The notes: a model not told the origin generated them from the sequence alone. A stretch of 11,402 bases of DNA from Candidatus Doudnabacteria bacterium (GCA_903913365.1 CAIWKW010000224.1:1-11402), one strand, 5' to 3'; shown: positions 1 to 6,354, counted from the first letter of the stretch. Numbers and translations: made by a program.

Positions 1-242
1 CAGCCCTTGTTCGCCGCCATAAGAAGGCCCATAAACAGGGCAAAATCCACGGAAGTTTTTAAATACACAAACATCCCGGCCAAAATATCGGCCGTATGCA
101 AATGCAGGGCAATGGGCTGTCCAAACGGCAATTGGTTTAGTCCGGAGATGGCGGAAAATATTATAAAGGATAAACAAACAAAAACCGCCGCAGTTAAGCT
201 TAGCGGGATAATTTGGTTAAAAACAAAATCTTTAGTCTTCAT
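1..242 (-). CDS. Unrecognised membrane protein, N-terminal part only
   Basis: The ATG at 242-240 opens a frame that stays open to the left edge of the window, giving about 80 residues; the C-terminus is missing. Two hydrophobic stretches are visible: residues ~11-34 (IIPLSLTAAVFVCLSF...) and ~50-77 (TADILAGMFVYLK...FALFMGLLMAA), joined by a short loop with two histidines (ALHLH). This fits an integral inner-membrane protein with more helices beyond the edge. I do not recognise the family and assign no function. It starts 26 nt after the preceding gene ends, with no Shine-Dalgarno-like sequence, so it is probably the third gene of the rarA transcript. Confidence 0.7.
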   Translation of the reverse strand, partial: MKTKDFVFNQIIPLSLTAAVFVCLSFIIFSAISGLNQLPFGQPIALHLHTADILAGMFVYLKTSVDFALFMGLLMAANKG

Positions 243-268
243 TTAATATGGAAATAGTCTTAATAGTA

Positions 269-1009
269 TTAATTATTTTTTTCATGACCCAGGGCAGAGC
301 TTTTAAGATGTTTAAAAAATCTTTTTCTGTCCATTGGGTAAGTGGCATTACTCATCTCAATATCAAAATCTTCGCCCAAGCAATCTATTATAGAAACTAT
401 GCACTCATTTGCAAAATCTACATTGGCATCTTTGCCATTTACCGATATCGGAATAGAAATTTTTCCGGTTTTGCTGTGCAATTCTTCCGAATACTCGGAC
501 AGATACATGCCCGACAGCAAAATGTTTTTTACGCCTAATTCTTTGAACAAGTCTATGAGTTTTTGCCATTCTTTATTCAGACTCTTATTGTCAAACTTTT
601 GGCTATGGTAAAAATTTGGAACCGGGCTGTTCGGATAAGTTGGCAATAAATAAGAAGAATTTTTTGAATTTTTTGACCACTCAGTGCAGAGTTTTGAAGT
701 TTCAGAGATTTTTTCTTCCACGTCGGCTACTACTATTGGGGGAGTATTTTCCGGCGGCAGGCTTAAACATCTTCCCAAAACCAAAAATGAGGAATAAGCG
801 TCGCCTTTATCTTCCGTTTTGCTGGCATGATAATAGTCGCCGAAATCATTGGCAAAAAATGGATGCATAAAAAATCTAATTGTGCCGTCAAATTTAGCCG
901 CCCGTTCTTTAAAAGAAATTTTTTGTTCTTCTGTCAGTTCGGAAAGCAAAAAAACTCTTTTTTCAAAGCCTTCAGATTCTTCTTGATTGTAAAATTTTTC
1001 AGGAGACAT
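269..1009 (-). CDS. Unrecognised 246-aa cytoplasmic protein, possible cysteine-hydrolase-like fold
   Basis: Not confidently recognised. There is no signal peptide or membrane helix, and the protein has the strand/helix alternation of an alpha/beta fold. The N-terminal part has GTIRFFMHPFF (42-52), PPIVVADVEEKI (90-101) and LLPTYPNSPVPNF (121-133). The C-terminal part has GVKNILLSGMYL (159-170), then NECIVSIIDC (201-210) and FDIEMSNATYP (215-225). The order 'GV..I.LSG', 'CI.S....' and 'D.E.S.A.YP' is loosely like isochorismatase-type cysteine hydrolases, where a Cys follows the G-V-x-x-hydrophobic strand. That is a weak visual analogy, not an assignment. The ATG begins one base after the rarA stop codon, so translation is probably coupled to rarA, suggesting co-expression rather than a known shared pathway. 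Confidence 0.8.
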   Translation of the reverse strand: MSPEKFYNQEESEGFEKRVFLLSELTEEQKISFKERAAKFDGTIRFFMHPFFANDFGDYYHASKTEDKGDAYSSFLVLGRCLSLPPENTPPIVVADVEEKISETSKLCTEWSKNSKNSSYLLPTYPNSPVPNFYHSQKFDNKSLNKEWQKLIDLFKELGVKNILLSGMYLSEYSEELHSKTGKISIPISVNGKDANVDFANECIVSIIDCLGEDFDIEMSNATYPMDRKRFFKHLKSSALGHEKNN

Positions 1010-1010
1010 G

Positions 1011-2141
1011 TTACTGCAAATATTTTTTACCTTTTAATTCCTCGGGCAAATAATCATCTTCGTCGTATTTTTCATAGCCTTCGCCGTAGCCGAGGTCTTT
1101 CATTAGTTTAGTCGGTGCGTTGCGAAGTTTCAAGGGGATGGGCAAGTTGCCGGTTTGCTTTACGTCTGCTTGGGCTGCACGCAGGGCATTGTAGGCGGAG
1201 CGGTTCTTTTTACAGTTAGCCAAGTAAGCGACTCCGTGCGCGAGGTTAATGGCACATTCAGGATAACCGATTTGCAGGCAGGCGGCAAAAACCGCGTTGG
1301 CCACCACGAGTGCCGTGGGCTGAGCCAAACCAATGTCCTCGCTGGCAAATATGACCATTCTGCGGGCAATAAACTTGGGGTCCTCCCCTGCTTCCACCAT
1401 CCGCGCCAAATAATACATTGCGGCATTTGCCTGGCTGGCGCGCATGCTTTTAATAAAAGCGGAAATAATATTGTAGTGCTCCTCGCCTTTTTTATCGTAG
1501 CGTAAAAATTTTGACTGAAGCGTGTTTTTTAAATTTTCGATTGTCAGCTTATCATAAAGGCTTAAGCAATTGTCTATCATAGTTAAAGCCTGGCGCGCGT
1601 CCCCGTTGGCCATTTGTATTAACCAGTCTGAAGCCTCTTTGCTGATTTTAACTTTGGACTGCTTGATGATTTTCCCAACTTCGGTATTTGAAAGTTCGTT
1701 TAATACAAACACGCGGCATCGCGAAAGAAGCGCCGGGATAACCTCAAAGCTTGGGTTCTCCGTGGTGGCGCCAATTAGCGTGAGTTTGCCGGATTCCACA
1801 TAGGGAAGTAAAAAATCCTGCTGGGCTTTGTTAAAGCGATGGATTTCGTCCAAAAATAAAATTTTTGGCTGTCCGAGCATGGTGGGTTTTTCCACAATGC
1901 TGCGAATATCATCTTTGCCCGCGGAAACTGCCGAAAGCTCGTGGTACTCGGCGTTTACCGCTTTGGCGTAAATGCGCGCCAGCGTGGTTTTGCCCACTCC
2001 CGGCGGCCCCCATAGCAAAAAACTGAACAAATGGCGCGTTTCAATCGCCTGTCTTAGAGGTTTTCCTTCACCCACCAAATGCTCTTGTCCGACAAAGCCG
2101 CCTAAAGATGTGGGCCTGATTTTATTGGCTAAAGGTTCCAT
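1011..2141 (-). CDS. rarA: Replication-associated recombination protein A (RarA/MgsA AAA+ ATPase)
   Basis: A clamp-loader-like AAA+ ATPase that acts at stalled replication forks and gaps; bacterial RarA (MgsA, YcaJ; eukaryotic WRNIP1) binds ssDNA ends and works with SSB. Visible motifs: N-terminal IRPTSLGGFVGQEHLVG (8-24), Walker A GPPGVGKTT (45-53), Walker B ILFLDEIH (94-101), sensor 1 GATTEN (124-129), and an SRC arginine-finger element (140-142). A helical MgsA/tetramerisation C-terminal domain follows, ending in the family-typical YLPEELKGKKY. At 376 aa it is at the short end for the family, but no motif is missing. The start is set by the MEPLANKIRP N-terminus usual for the family; no Shine-Dalgarno is seen. 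It is the first gene of a likely three-gene transcript from the promoter at 2174-2201. Confidence 0.96.
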   Translation of the reverse strand: MEPLANKIRPTSLGGFVGQEHLVGEGKPLRQAIETRHLFSFLLWGPPGVGKTTLARIYAKAVNAEYHELSAVSAGKDDIRSIVEKPTMLGQPKILFLDEIHRFNKAQQDFLLPYVESGKLTLIGATTENPSFEVIPALLSRCRVFVLNELSNTEVGKIIKQSKVKISKEASDWLIQMANGDARQALTMIDNCLSLYDKLTIENLKNTLQSKFLRYDKKGEEHYNIISAFIKSMRASQANAAMYYLARMVEAGEDPKFIARRMVIFASEDIGLAQPTALVVANAVFAACLQIGYPECAINLAHGVAYLANCKKNRSAYNALRAAQADVKQTGNLPIPLKLRNAPTKLMKDLGYGEGYEKYDEDDYLPEELKGKKYLQ

Positions 2142-2173
2142 ACTGTTATAGTATACGATTGTTCACTATAAAT

Positions 2174-2201
2174 ATAATACTATAATTAAGGCTTTTTGCA
2201 A
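2174..2201 (-). promoter_or_regulatory. Candidate sigma-70-type promoter for rarA
   Basis: On the minus strand, TTGCAA (2201-2196) is followed after 16 nt by TATTAT (2179-2174) in the 68-nt gap upstream of rarA. The predicted start near 2167 would give a leader of about 26 nt. The same -35 hexamer occurs in the ABC-F promoter. The region is AT-rich, so chance matches are possible. Confidence 0.5.
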
Positions 2202-2209
2202 ATGTCTAT

Positions 2210-2965
2210 TTAGGCCTGCTCATAGCCCCACTCCTCAGAATCAATTAACATTGGCTTTGCCTGATCGGGAAATTCGGAATTTCCGACAAAAATTATATTT
2301 TCCATTATAGGACTTTTGTGATTTTCTTTATCAATTTCTTGAGAGTTAATACCTATTTCTTTAAGGCGCGGTGCAATGAGATCAACAAATTTTTTTGCTT
2401 TAAGCTTAAGCTTTTCCTGTTCAGTCGTATCCAGTTTCTCAATGTCTATAATTTTATCTATAAATTTAAAAATTGACCATTTCCTGCCTCCCCTGTCCAC
2501 CACAAAACCAACCGGCTGTTCTATCGGCAGGTCTTCACCGAACTTGGCCTTATAGCGCCGCGAGGAGTCGCGGTTAATGTTTAGCTCATGCAAAACCGAT
2601 GACCATAATATTTCTTTTCGGCCTTCCGATTTTTGCCCTTCGGCGATTTCGTATTTTGCAACTGCCAGCTGCTCTTTGGCTCCTATTATTTGGCTCCCAT
2701 CGCCGACTTTGTCGAATTTCGATTTAAAATAAAGATCATAAGCAAGCCCTCCTCCAAGCTCAGCGGCGACTCGAAATTTATTTCTATGCCCGAACGTTTC
2801 ATCTTCTTTTGCGTCGCGCCATGCTTGGAGGTTGTTTGCCAAAAATTCGGCGAGTTCCCTCGGGTACTCGCCGAACACGCCGGCGCTGCATTCTTTGGTT
2901 TGGACGATTTGCAGATTGTCTTTTGCTGTCTCGATTTCACGGCCGGCTGTTTCGTTAAAATTCAT
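2210..2965 (-). CDS. Unrecognised 251-aa soluble protein
   Basis: Not recognised. Acidic and charged, with no membrane segment. Residues ~30-130 are largely helical, with a glycine-rich patch ELGGGLAYDLYF (69-80). Residues 146-170 (LPIEQPVGFVVDRGGRKWSIFKFID) read like paired beta strands with a basic turn. A charged helical stretch follows (176-206). The last 30 residues contain MENIIFVGN (221-229) and PMLIDSEEW (238-246). The final 'N-I-I-F...LID-acidic-W' pattern recalls the NIL...LIDFE region of aminoglycoside/choline-kinase-like folds. However, no catalytic HxD-type loop or P-loop is visible, so this is only a weak suggestion. It begins 29 nt after the DUF1003 gene, probably on the same transcript, and lies upstream of the rarA promoter. 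Confidence 0.8.
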   Translation of the reverse strand: MNFNETAGREIETAKDNLQIVQTKECSAGVFGEYPRELAEFLANNLQAWRDAKEDETFGHRNKFRVAAELGGGLAYDLYFKSKFDKVGDGSQIIGAKEQLAVAKYEIAEGQKSEGRKEILWSSVLHELNINRDSSRRYKAKFGEDLPIEQPVGFVVDRGGRKWSIFKFIDKIIDIEKLDTTEQEKLKLKAKKFVDLIAPRLKEIGINSQEIDKENHKSPIMENIIFVGNSEFPDQAKPMLIDSEEWGYEQA

Positions 2966-2994
2966 AAAGTTAATCCCGGGTTTAGCTATCTAAA

Positions 2995-3444
2995 CTATTT
3001 AGACTCCAGTTTGTTTAAAATTTGCAAAATCAAGTCATTTTGTTTTTCCAAATGCTGCAAGATTGCTTCGGTTTCTTTTTCCGATTTAACATTAACTTCA
3101 AAATCCGCTTCAGCCCTAAGTTCGGAATGGCGCCCCTGCAGGTTTTGCCCAACCATAATTAACGGCATTAAAAATATCTGTACCATGTTGGAAATAAACA
3201 GCCACAAAACAAAAGCCGGCTTTGGATCAAAGCGAAGACCAATTGGCGCCAACGTATTCCAAGATAGCCATAGAATTGTCCAGCAGAAAATAATTAAAAA
3301 GAATCCCATAGTGCCCACGTGGTCTGTTATCCAAACCGCCACTCTGTCCAGCCGGCTAAGGCTTTGGCGGTGTTCTTGGTTGACATTGCGGATTACTGTT
3401 TTAGAGTTATCGATTTTTGTCTGGGTTGGGAGAGTATTGATCAT
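2995..3444 (-). CDS. DUF1003 family membrane protein
   Basis: A small integral membrane protein of the DUF1003 family, which has no established biochemical function. The family pattern is clear. It includes LSRLDRVAVWITDHVGTMGFF (29-49), a first helix (~46-64, rich in Trp and Ile), and WNTL with FDPKPAFVLWLFIS (72-85). A second helix then runs into PLIMVGQNLQGRHSELRAEADFEVNVKSE (94-122), where the MxxQNRQxxxDRxRAExDYxVNxKAE-type signature of the family is recognisable. The tail (122-149) is a predicted coiled coil. At 149 aa the length is usual. The start is the first Met and sits about 27 nt downstream of an extended -10 promoter. Confidence 0.93.
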   Translation of the reverse strand: MINTLPTQTKIDNSKTVIRNVNQEHRQSLSRLDRVAVWITDHVGTMGFFLIIFCWTILWLSWNTLAPIGLRFDPKPAFVLWLFISNMVQIFLMPLIMVGQNLQGRHSELRAEADFEVNVKSEKETEAILQHLEKQNDLILQILNKLESK

Positions 3445-3477
3445 ATGGGTTTGCTAAATAATGATTTATCCAGTTAT

Positions 3478-3486
3478 ATTATAGCA
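3478..3486 (-). promoter_or_regulatory. Extended -10 promoter for the DUF1003 gene
   Basis: The minus strand reads TGCTATAAT (3486-3478), a perfect TGn-TATAAT extended -10 element; no good -35 is seen. The predicted start near 3471 gives a leader of about 27 nt. It lies directly downstream of the ABC-F terminator, as expected for a new transcription unit. Confidence 0.6.
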
Positions 3487-3539
3487 TTTTTGAAAGAAAG
3501 GATGTTTATGCTGATTGTTCTATAATAAAATCTGAAATT

Positions 3540-3580
3540 AAAAAATACACACTAGTTCACGGCCGTGAACTAGTGTGTAT
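3540..3580 (-). terminator. Perfect 36-bp palindrome with T-run: terminator of the ABC-F gene
   Basis: Positions 3545-3580 form an uninterrupted perfect palindrome (two 18-bp arms, no spacer) centred on CGGCCG. Read on the minus strand it lies 36 nt after the ABC-F stop codon and runs into six T (3545-3540), the form of an intrinsic terminator. The loopless perfect symmetry is stricter than a terminator needs, and a second palindrome of identical length and core lies at 5258-5293. Confidence 0.8.
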
Positions 3581-3616
3581 GGGTAATATTTTGATATTTT
3601 TAGGTGTGCTTAAGCT

Positions 3617-5080
3617 TTAGAGAGAACTGAGATCAACAGTTTCGTCAATGCGGATTTGTTTTACAAAGTCCGGAATGTGGCTAACCATAACCATGGCGCC
3701 CTGATATTCATCCAAAGCTTTGGCAATCACCGGTAAGTGGCGGAAATTAATGTGGTTTGTGGGCTCGTCCAAAATAAGCAGGCCCGGCTTCATTAACACC
3801 AGTCTGCAAAATGACAGCAGTCCTTTTTGCCCTTCAGATAAAGCCGAGATGGGTTGGTCCAAAAGTTTTCCGTCAAGCAAAAATCCCGCGGCTGTGGAGC
3901 GCAAAGTATGTTCGTCAAATTTTTGCATAACTTCTTTTAAGGCGTCATAAGCTTTTTGCTCAAAGTTAAAATTGCCAAAATCTTGTTTGTAGTAGCCAAT
4001 CACAACATCTTTGCCCAAAACAAAACCTTTGCCTTGGCCGGTTGCAAGTTTCTGAAGCAGGGTGCTTTTGCCAATGCCATTTGGCCCTTCCACGTACATG
4101 TGGGTATTTTTGCGCAAAACAATATCAGTATCTTTGGTTACAAGTCCGTGTGCTCTTACCGCGGAAATGGAAGTAAATTCCAAAACTTTTCCGTCAAAAA
4201 ATTGATCAAATTCCTGAACCGGAATATCAAACTCGCGGATGGTTTTGTCTTCCTGGCGAACCTGCACAATGCTTTCTTCGGCTTCTTCCACGCTCTCGCG
4301 CATTCGTTTGGCAACTCCGCGGAGCTTTCCGCCTTTGTGGGCGAAAACTTCGGCTTGGGCGCGCTTTTCTTTAATTTGCATTTGCATGCGGGCGTTTTGC
4401 TGATTCTCGCGTTCAATCCGGTTTTTTATATCTTCCACCACATCGTAATAGTTTCCGGTATACTGTTCAATTTTGTGGGTAAACACATCCAAGTAAAGTA
4501 CGCCGTCGGAAAAGGCGTTTAAAAAATCTGCATCGTGGGAAATTACCAAACAGGTTTTTTCGTACATCATTAAAAAGCCGGTTAAGTGCTCTATCCCCTG
4601 CTGGTCCAAATTATTGGTAGGCTCGTCCAGAAGTAAAATATCCGGATTTTGGATGAGTGCATGTGCCAAGAGCAAACGCGCCTGCTGTCCGCCGGAAAGC
4701 TCTTTAACGGTTTTTTCCAAAGGCAAATCTACATTTACCACCTCAAAAACATTTTTTATCAACTTGTCCAAATTATATTTTTTTTCGGTAAAAGCCGTGG
4801 CAAAATAATCGCGCACGCTCAGTTCCGCCAAATCCAGCGGCATAACCTGGCGGGCTATGGCAATACTGGCGTCCGTGGGTGTTGTAAATATTCCGCCTTC
4901 ATTTGGTTTAATTTCGCGGGTAATTAATTTGAACAAGGTGCTTTTGCCCGCGCCATTTTGCCCCATTAAAGTAATTTTTCCGCCTTCGCGCAAAGAAAAA
5001 TCCGCCTCTTCCAGAAGAGGCTTATTGTTCGAATATTCAAATGTTACGCCGGAAAAGCGCAGGATTACATTGTTAGACAT
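3617..5080 (-). CDS. ABC-F family ATPase (ribosome-associated, two nucleotide-binding domains)
   Basis: A soluble tandem ATPase with no transmembrane domain, as in ABC-F proteins (EttA, Uup, antibiotic-resistance ARE factors), which act at the ribosomal E site. First domain: Walker A GQNGAGKST (40-48), signature LSGGQQ (128-133), Walker B ILLLDEPTNNLD (148-159), H-loop LVISHD (178-183). A basic, helical linker follows (~205-275, the P-site-tRNA-interaction region of the family). Second domain: Walker A GPNGIGKST (332-340), signature LSEGQ (414-418), Walker B LLILDEPTNHIN (434-445), H-loop VMVSH (464-468). At 487 aa it is shorter than typical 530-650-aa members. The second domain deviates from consensus: LSEGQ for LSGGQ, and HIN where HLD is usual. 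Whether it is housekeeping or confers drug resistance cannot be decided from motifs. It is flanked on both sides by perfect palindromes. Confidence 0.93.
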   Translation of the reverse strand: MSNNVILRFSGVTFEYSNNKPLLEEADFSLREGGKITLMGQNGAGKSTLFKLITREIKPNEGGIFTTPTDASIAIARQVMPLDLAELSVRDYFATAFTEKKYNLDKLIKNVFEVVNVDLPLEKTVKELSGGQQARLLLAHALIQNPDILLLDEPTNNLDQQGIEHLTGFLMMYEKTCLVISHDADFLNAFSDGVLYLDVFTHKIEQYTGNYYDVVEDIKNRIERENQQNARMQMQIKEKRAQAEVFAHKGGKLRGVAKRMRESVEEAEESIVQVRQEDKTIREFDIPVQEFDQFFDGKVLEFTSISAVRAHGLVTKDTDIVLRKNTHMYVEGPNGIGKSTLLQKLATGQGKGFVLGKDVVIGYYKQDFGNFNFEQKAYDALKEVMQKFDEHTLRSTAAGFLLDGKLLDQPISALSEGQKGLLSFCRLVLMKPGLLILDEPTNHINFRHLPVIAKALDEYQGAMVMVSHIPDFVKQIRIDETVDLSSL

Positions 5081-5084
5081 ATGA

Positions 5085-5127
5085 CTACAGAATTACGAAT
5101 AATACGAATCTACAGAAAACTACAGAA
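5085..5127. repeat. Short direct repeats (CTACAGAA x3) upstream of the ABC-F start
   Basis: CTACAGAA occurs on the plus strand at 5085-5092, 5110-5117 and 5120-5127. ACGAAT, as TTACGAAT (5093-5100) and ATACGAAT (5102-5109), is interleaved. The array lies in the untranslated leader immediately before the ABC-F ATG. Function unknown; it could be a fragment of an interspersed intergenic repeat. Confidence 0.45.
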
Positions 5128-5187
5128 GCTTATCCGCTTTCGCTGAAGCTACGACGGTTTAGCCTCTATTTTTAAATATAAGTGGCT

Positions 5188-5219
5188 AAAAAAATCAAAG
5201 CCGCAAATTTGCTGCTTTG
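5188..5219 (-). terminator. Terminator-like hairpin at the predicted 5' end of the ABC-F transcript
   Basis: On the minus strand CAAAGC-A-GCA, loop AATT, TGC-G-GCTTTG (5219-5196) forms a stem with a single A/G mismatch, followed by A and seven T (5195-5188). That is a standard intrinsic terminator. It starts one base after the start site predicted from the promoter at 5227-5255. A further 7-bp inverted repeat (TTTAGCC 5158-5164 with GGCTAAA 5184-5190) overlaps the T-run and could compete with it. Two readings are possible: a transcription attenuator for the ABC-F gene, or a second terminator for the upstream DinB-like gene. Confidence 0.6.
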
Positions 5220-5226
5220 TGTAAAG

Positions 5227-5255
5227 ATTATAACAGATTGGCCGGAAAATTGCAA
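5227..5255 (-). promoter_or_regulatory. Strong candidate promoter for the ABC-F gene
   Basis: The minus strand carries TTGCAA (5255-5250), a 17-nt spacer and a consensus TATAAT (5232-5227). The predicted start is A at 5220. The ABC-F ATG is at 5080, giving a 140-nt leader that begins with a hairpin plus T-run. Confidence 0.65.
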
Positions 5256-5257
5256 TT

Positions 5258-5293
5258 ATTTATACTAACGCTCGGCCGAGCGTTAGTATAAAT
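5258..5293 (-). terminator. Perfect 36-bp palindrome downstream of the DinB-like gene
   Basis: Positions 5258-5293 are a perfect palindrome with 18-bp arms and no spacer, centred on CGGCCG. It begins 8 nt past the stop codon of the DinB-like gene. Its T-run is better on the plus strand (5293-5297) than on the minus strand, where AATTGC follows, so its action as a minus-strand terminator is less certain than that of the twin at 3545-3580. Confidence 0.6.
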
Positions 5294-5301
5294 TTTTACG
5301 A

Positions 5302-5802
5302 TCAAGTTTTAATAGTATCTTCTCCGCGCCAGAGGTTGCTGGTGCCGATGCCTGAGACGCCGCAGGATTTTAAGTATAAGAATAGCTGGGTTTTATAGGC
5401 GGTAAAGCTTTTTAAAATCATATTTAAAAACCACAGGCTCCTTGGCTGACTGCGTCCCCTGCCGAACAAATCAACTTCTTCGGCAAGTTCGGCATCGGTA
5501 ATTTTGCCAAAAATATTTTTCAAATCTTCGGTTTGTTCGTCCAGGCGCCGGGTAAATTCCTCGGCCGGCATTTGGTAGGCCTCTTTCATTGCCTCGTGAA
5601 AGTTCTCAATTGCCTTACCCGAGTAAATAGCCCCGGCTTCCAGCTTGGCAAAGTGCGACAAATATTGGAGCAGCTCCAGGGTGGAGCGCTGTTTTTCCGT
5701 GGGTCGGTAATTAAGCATCTCAGGCGTAATTTTTTCATGGAGATGTTTAATAATTTTAATTTCCTGCAGGCAGGAATCCAAAAATTGTTGTTTTGTGATC
5801 AT
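5302..5802 (-). CDS. DinB-like four-helix-bundle protein
   Basis: 166 aa, with the pattern of the DinB/YfiT-like superfamily: helices with ITPEMLNYRPTEKQRSTLELLQYLSHFAKLE (25-55), and a C-terminal FTAYKTQLFLYLKSCG (133-148) corresponding to the usual H-x-x-H-R-x-Q-LFLYLK segment. Members are often divalent-metal-binding and many have no known substrate; some are thiol transferases. Here His50 is present but the C-terminal metal-ligand histidines are replaced (FTAYKTQ), so canonical three-His metal binding looks lost. The gene overlaps the preceding deacylase by ATGA (5802-5799), indicating a translationally coupled two-gene unit. The palindrome at 5258-5293 ends the unit. Confidence 0.8.
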   Translation of the reverse strand: MITKQQFLDSCLQEIKIIKHLHEKITPEMLNYRPTEKQRSTLELLQYLSHFAKLEAGAIYSGKAIENFHEAMKEAYQMPAEEFTRRLDEQTEDLKNIFGKITDAELAEEVDLFGRGRSQPRSLWFLNMILKSFTAYKTQLFLYLKSCGVSGIGTSNLWRGEDTIKT

Positions 5803-6284
5803 AAATTGCTCTTGTAAATTTTAAAATTGTGCCCGGTTATTTCCAAGATTTTTTTAAAATCTTCCATGCCAATAGCCAGGGTGGCGGTGTTAATGTTGGG
5901 ATGGACGTAAATTTTATCTAAGCTTAATAAATCTTCATCAATGGCATAAGTTACCAGATGCTCGGAATCGTTTATTAATCCTAAAGGCGAAACCGATCCG
6001 GGCGTTAGGCCCAAAACTTCAAACATGTTTCCTGCAGGCGCGAACCGTAAGCTTTTTTCTCCCAAAAATTCGCCCAAATGTTTTAAGTCCGCGCGCTTTT
6101 CGTCCGGTATGGTTACCAGGTAAAACCGGCGCTTTTTGTCATCGCACAAAAATAAATTTTTGGTCTGCTGTCCCGGAACATGCCCGGCTTTGGTTTTGGC
6201 CTCATCTGCCGTAAATACGGCCGGGTGGTCGTATTTTTGAAAAGGTATGTGGTGGTTATTCAGAAATTCGTATATATTAGTCAT
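5799..6284 (-). CDS. Prolyl-tRNA editing deacylase, ProXp-ala/YbaK type
   Basis: A trans-editing factor of the YbaK/INS superfamily that hydrolyses mischarged tRNA(Pro), in ProXp-ala members Ala-tRNA(Pro). Evidence: YDHPAVFTADEA (18-29), the conserved TKNLFL with Lys42 (41-46), KRADLKHLGEFLG (63-75), FEVLGLTPGSVSPLGLIND (88-106), and the final HPNINTATLAI (128-138), all in family order. I chose the ATG at 6284 (161 aa) over an in-frame ATG nine codons upstream. It begins MTNIYEFLNNHHIPF, which matches the family, and it lies exactly six bases after a TATAAT box that the longer frame would overlap. The transcript is predicted to be leaderless. It overlaps the DinB-like gene by four bases. The exact substrate subtype (ProXp-ala or a relative) is inferred. 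Confidence 0.9.
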   Translation of the reverse strand: MTNIYEFLNNHHIPFQKYDHPAVFTADEAKTKAGHVPGQQTKNLFLCDDKKRRFYLVTIPDEKRADLKHLGEFLGEKSLRFAPAGNMFEVLGLTPGSVSPLGLINDSEHLVTYAIDEDLLSLDKIYVHPNINTATLAIGMEDFKKILEITGHNFKIYKSNL

Positions 6285-6290
6285 AAAAAA

Positions 6291-6299
6291 ATTATACCA
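6291..6299 (-). promoter_or_regulatory. Extended -10 promoter giving a leaderless deacylase mRNA
   Basis: The minus strand reads TGGTATAAT (6299-6291), then six T, then ATG (6284-6282). With the usual spacing, +1 is the A of the start codon. No convincing -35 is seen, and the upstream region is taken up by the trpB terminator, which fits an extended -10 promoter. Confidence 0.65.
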
Positions 6300-6306
6300 T
6301 ACACAT

Positions 6307-6345
6307 AGCAAAAAAGCCCGGAATTTGAACCCCGAGCTTTTTGCT
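6307..6345 (-). terminator. Intrinsic terminator of trpB
   Basis: On the minus strand the arm AGCAAAAAGCTCGG (6345-6332) pairs with CCGGGCTTTTTTGCT (6321-6307) across a ~10-nt loop, with one bulged T and a G-T pair. The T6 run lies in the 3' arm. It begins 9 nt after the trpB stop codon and abuts the next promoter. Confidence 0.75.
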
Positions 6346-6354
6346 TTGCATTAA

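Noticed and set aside
2633..3457. 274-codon plus-strand open frame
   Set aside because: It runs antisense across two minus-strand genes, has composition typical of a shadow frame (Cys/Phe-rich) and shows no domain; the DUF1003 match on the minus strand is clear.
3956..4522. 188-codon plus-strand open frame inside the ABC-F gene
   Set aside because: Antisense to the linker and second ATPase domain of ABC-F; Phe/Ala-rich shadow with no recognisable motif.
5085..5127. CRISPR-like array
   Set aside because: The repeats are only 8 bases with irregular 10- to 25-nt periods, there are no uniform spacers and no cas genes.
6285..6311. Longer deacylase start at 6311 (nine extra codons)
   Set aside because: The extra codons overlap the extended -10 box and are not part of the family N-terminus; MTNIYEFLNNHH fits much better.
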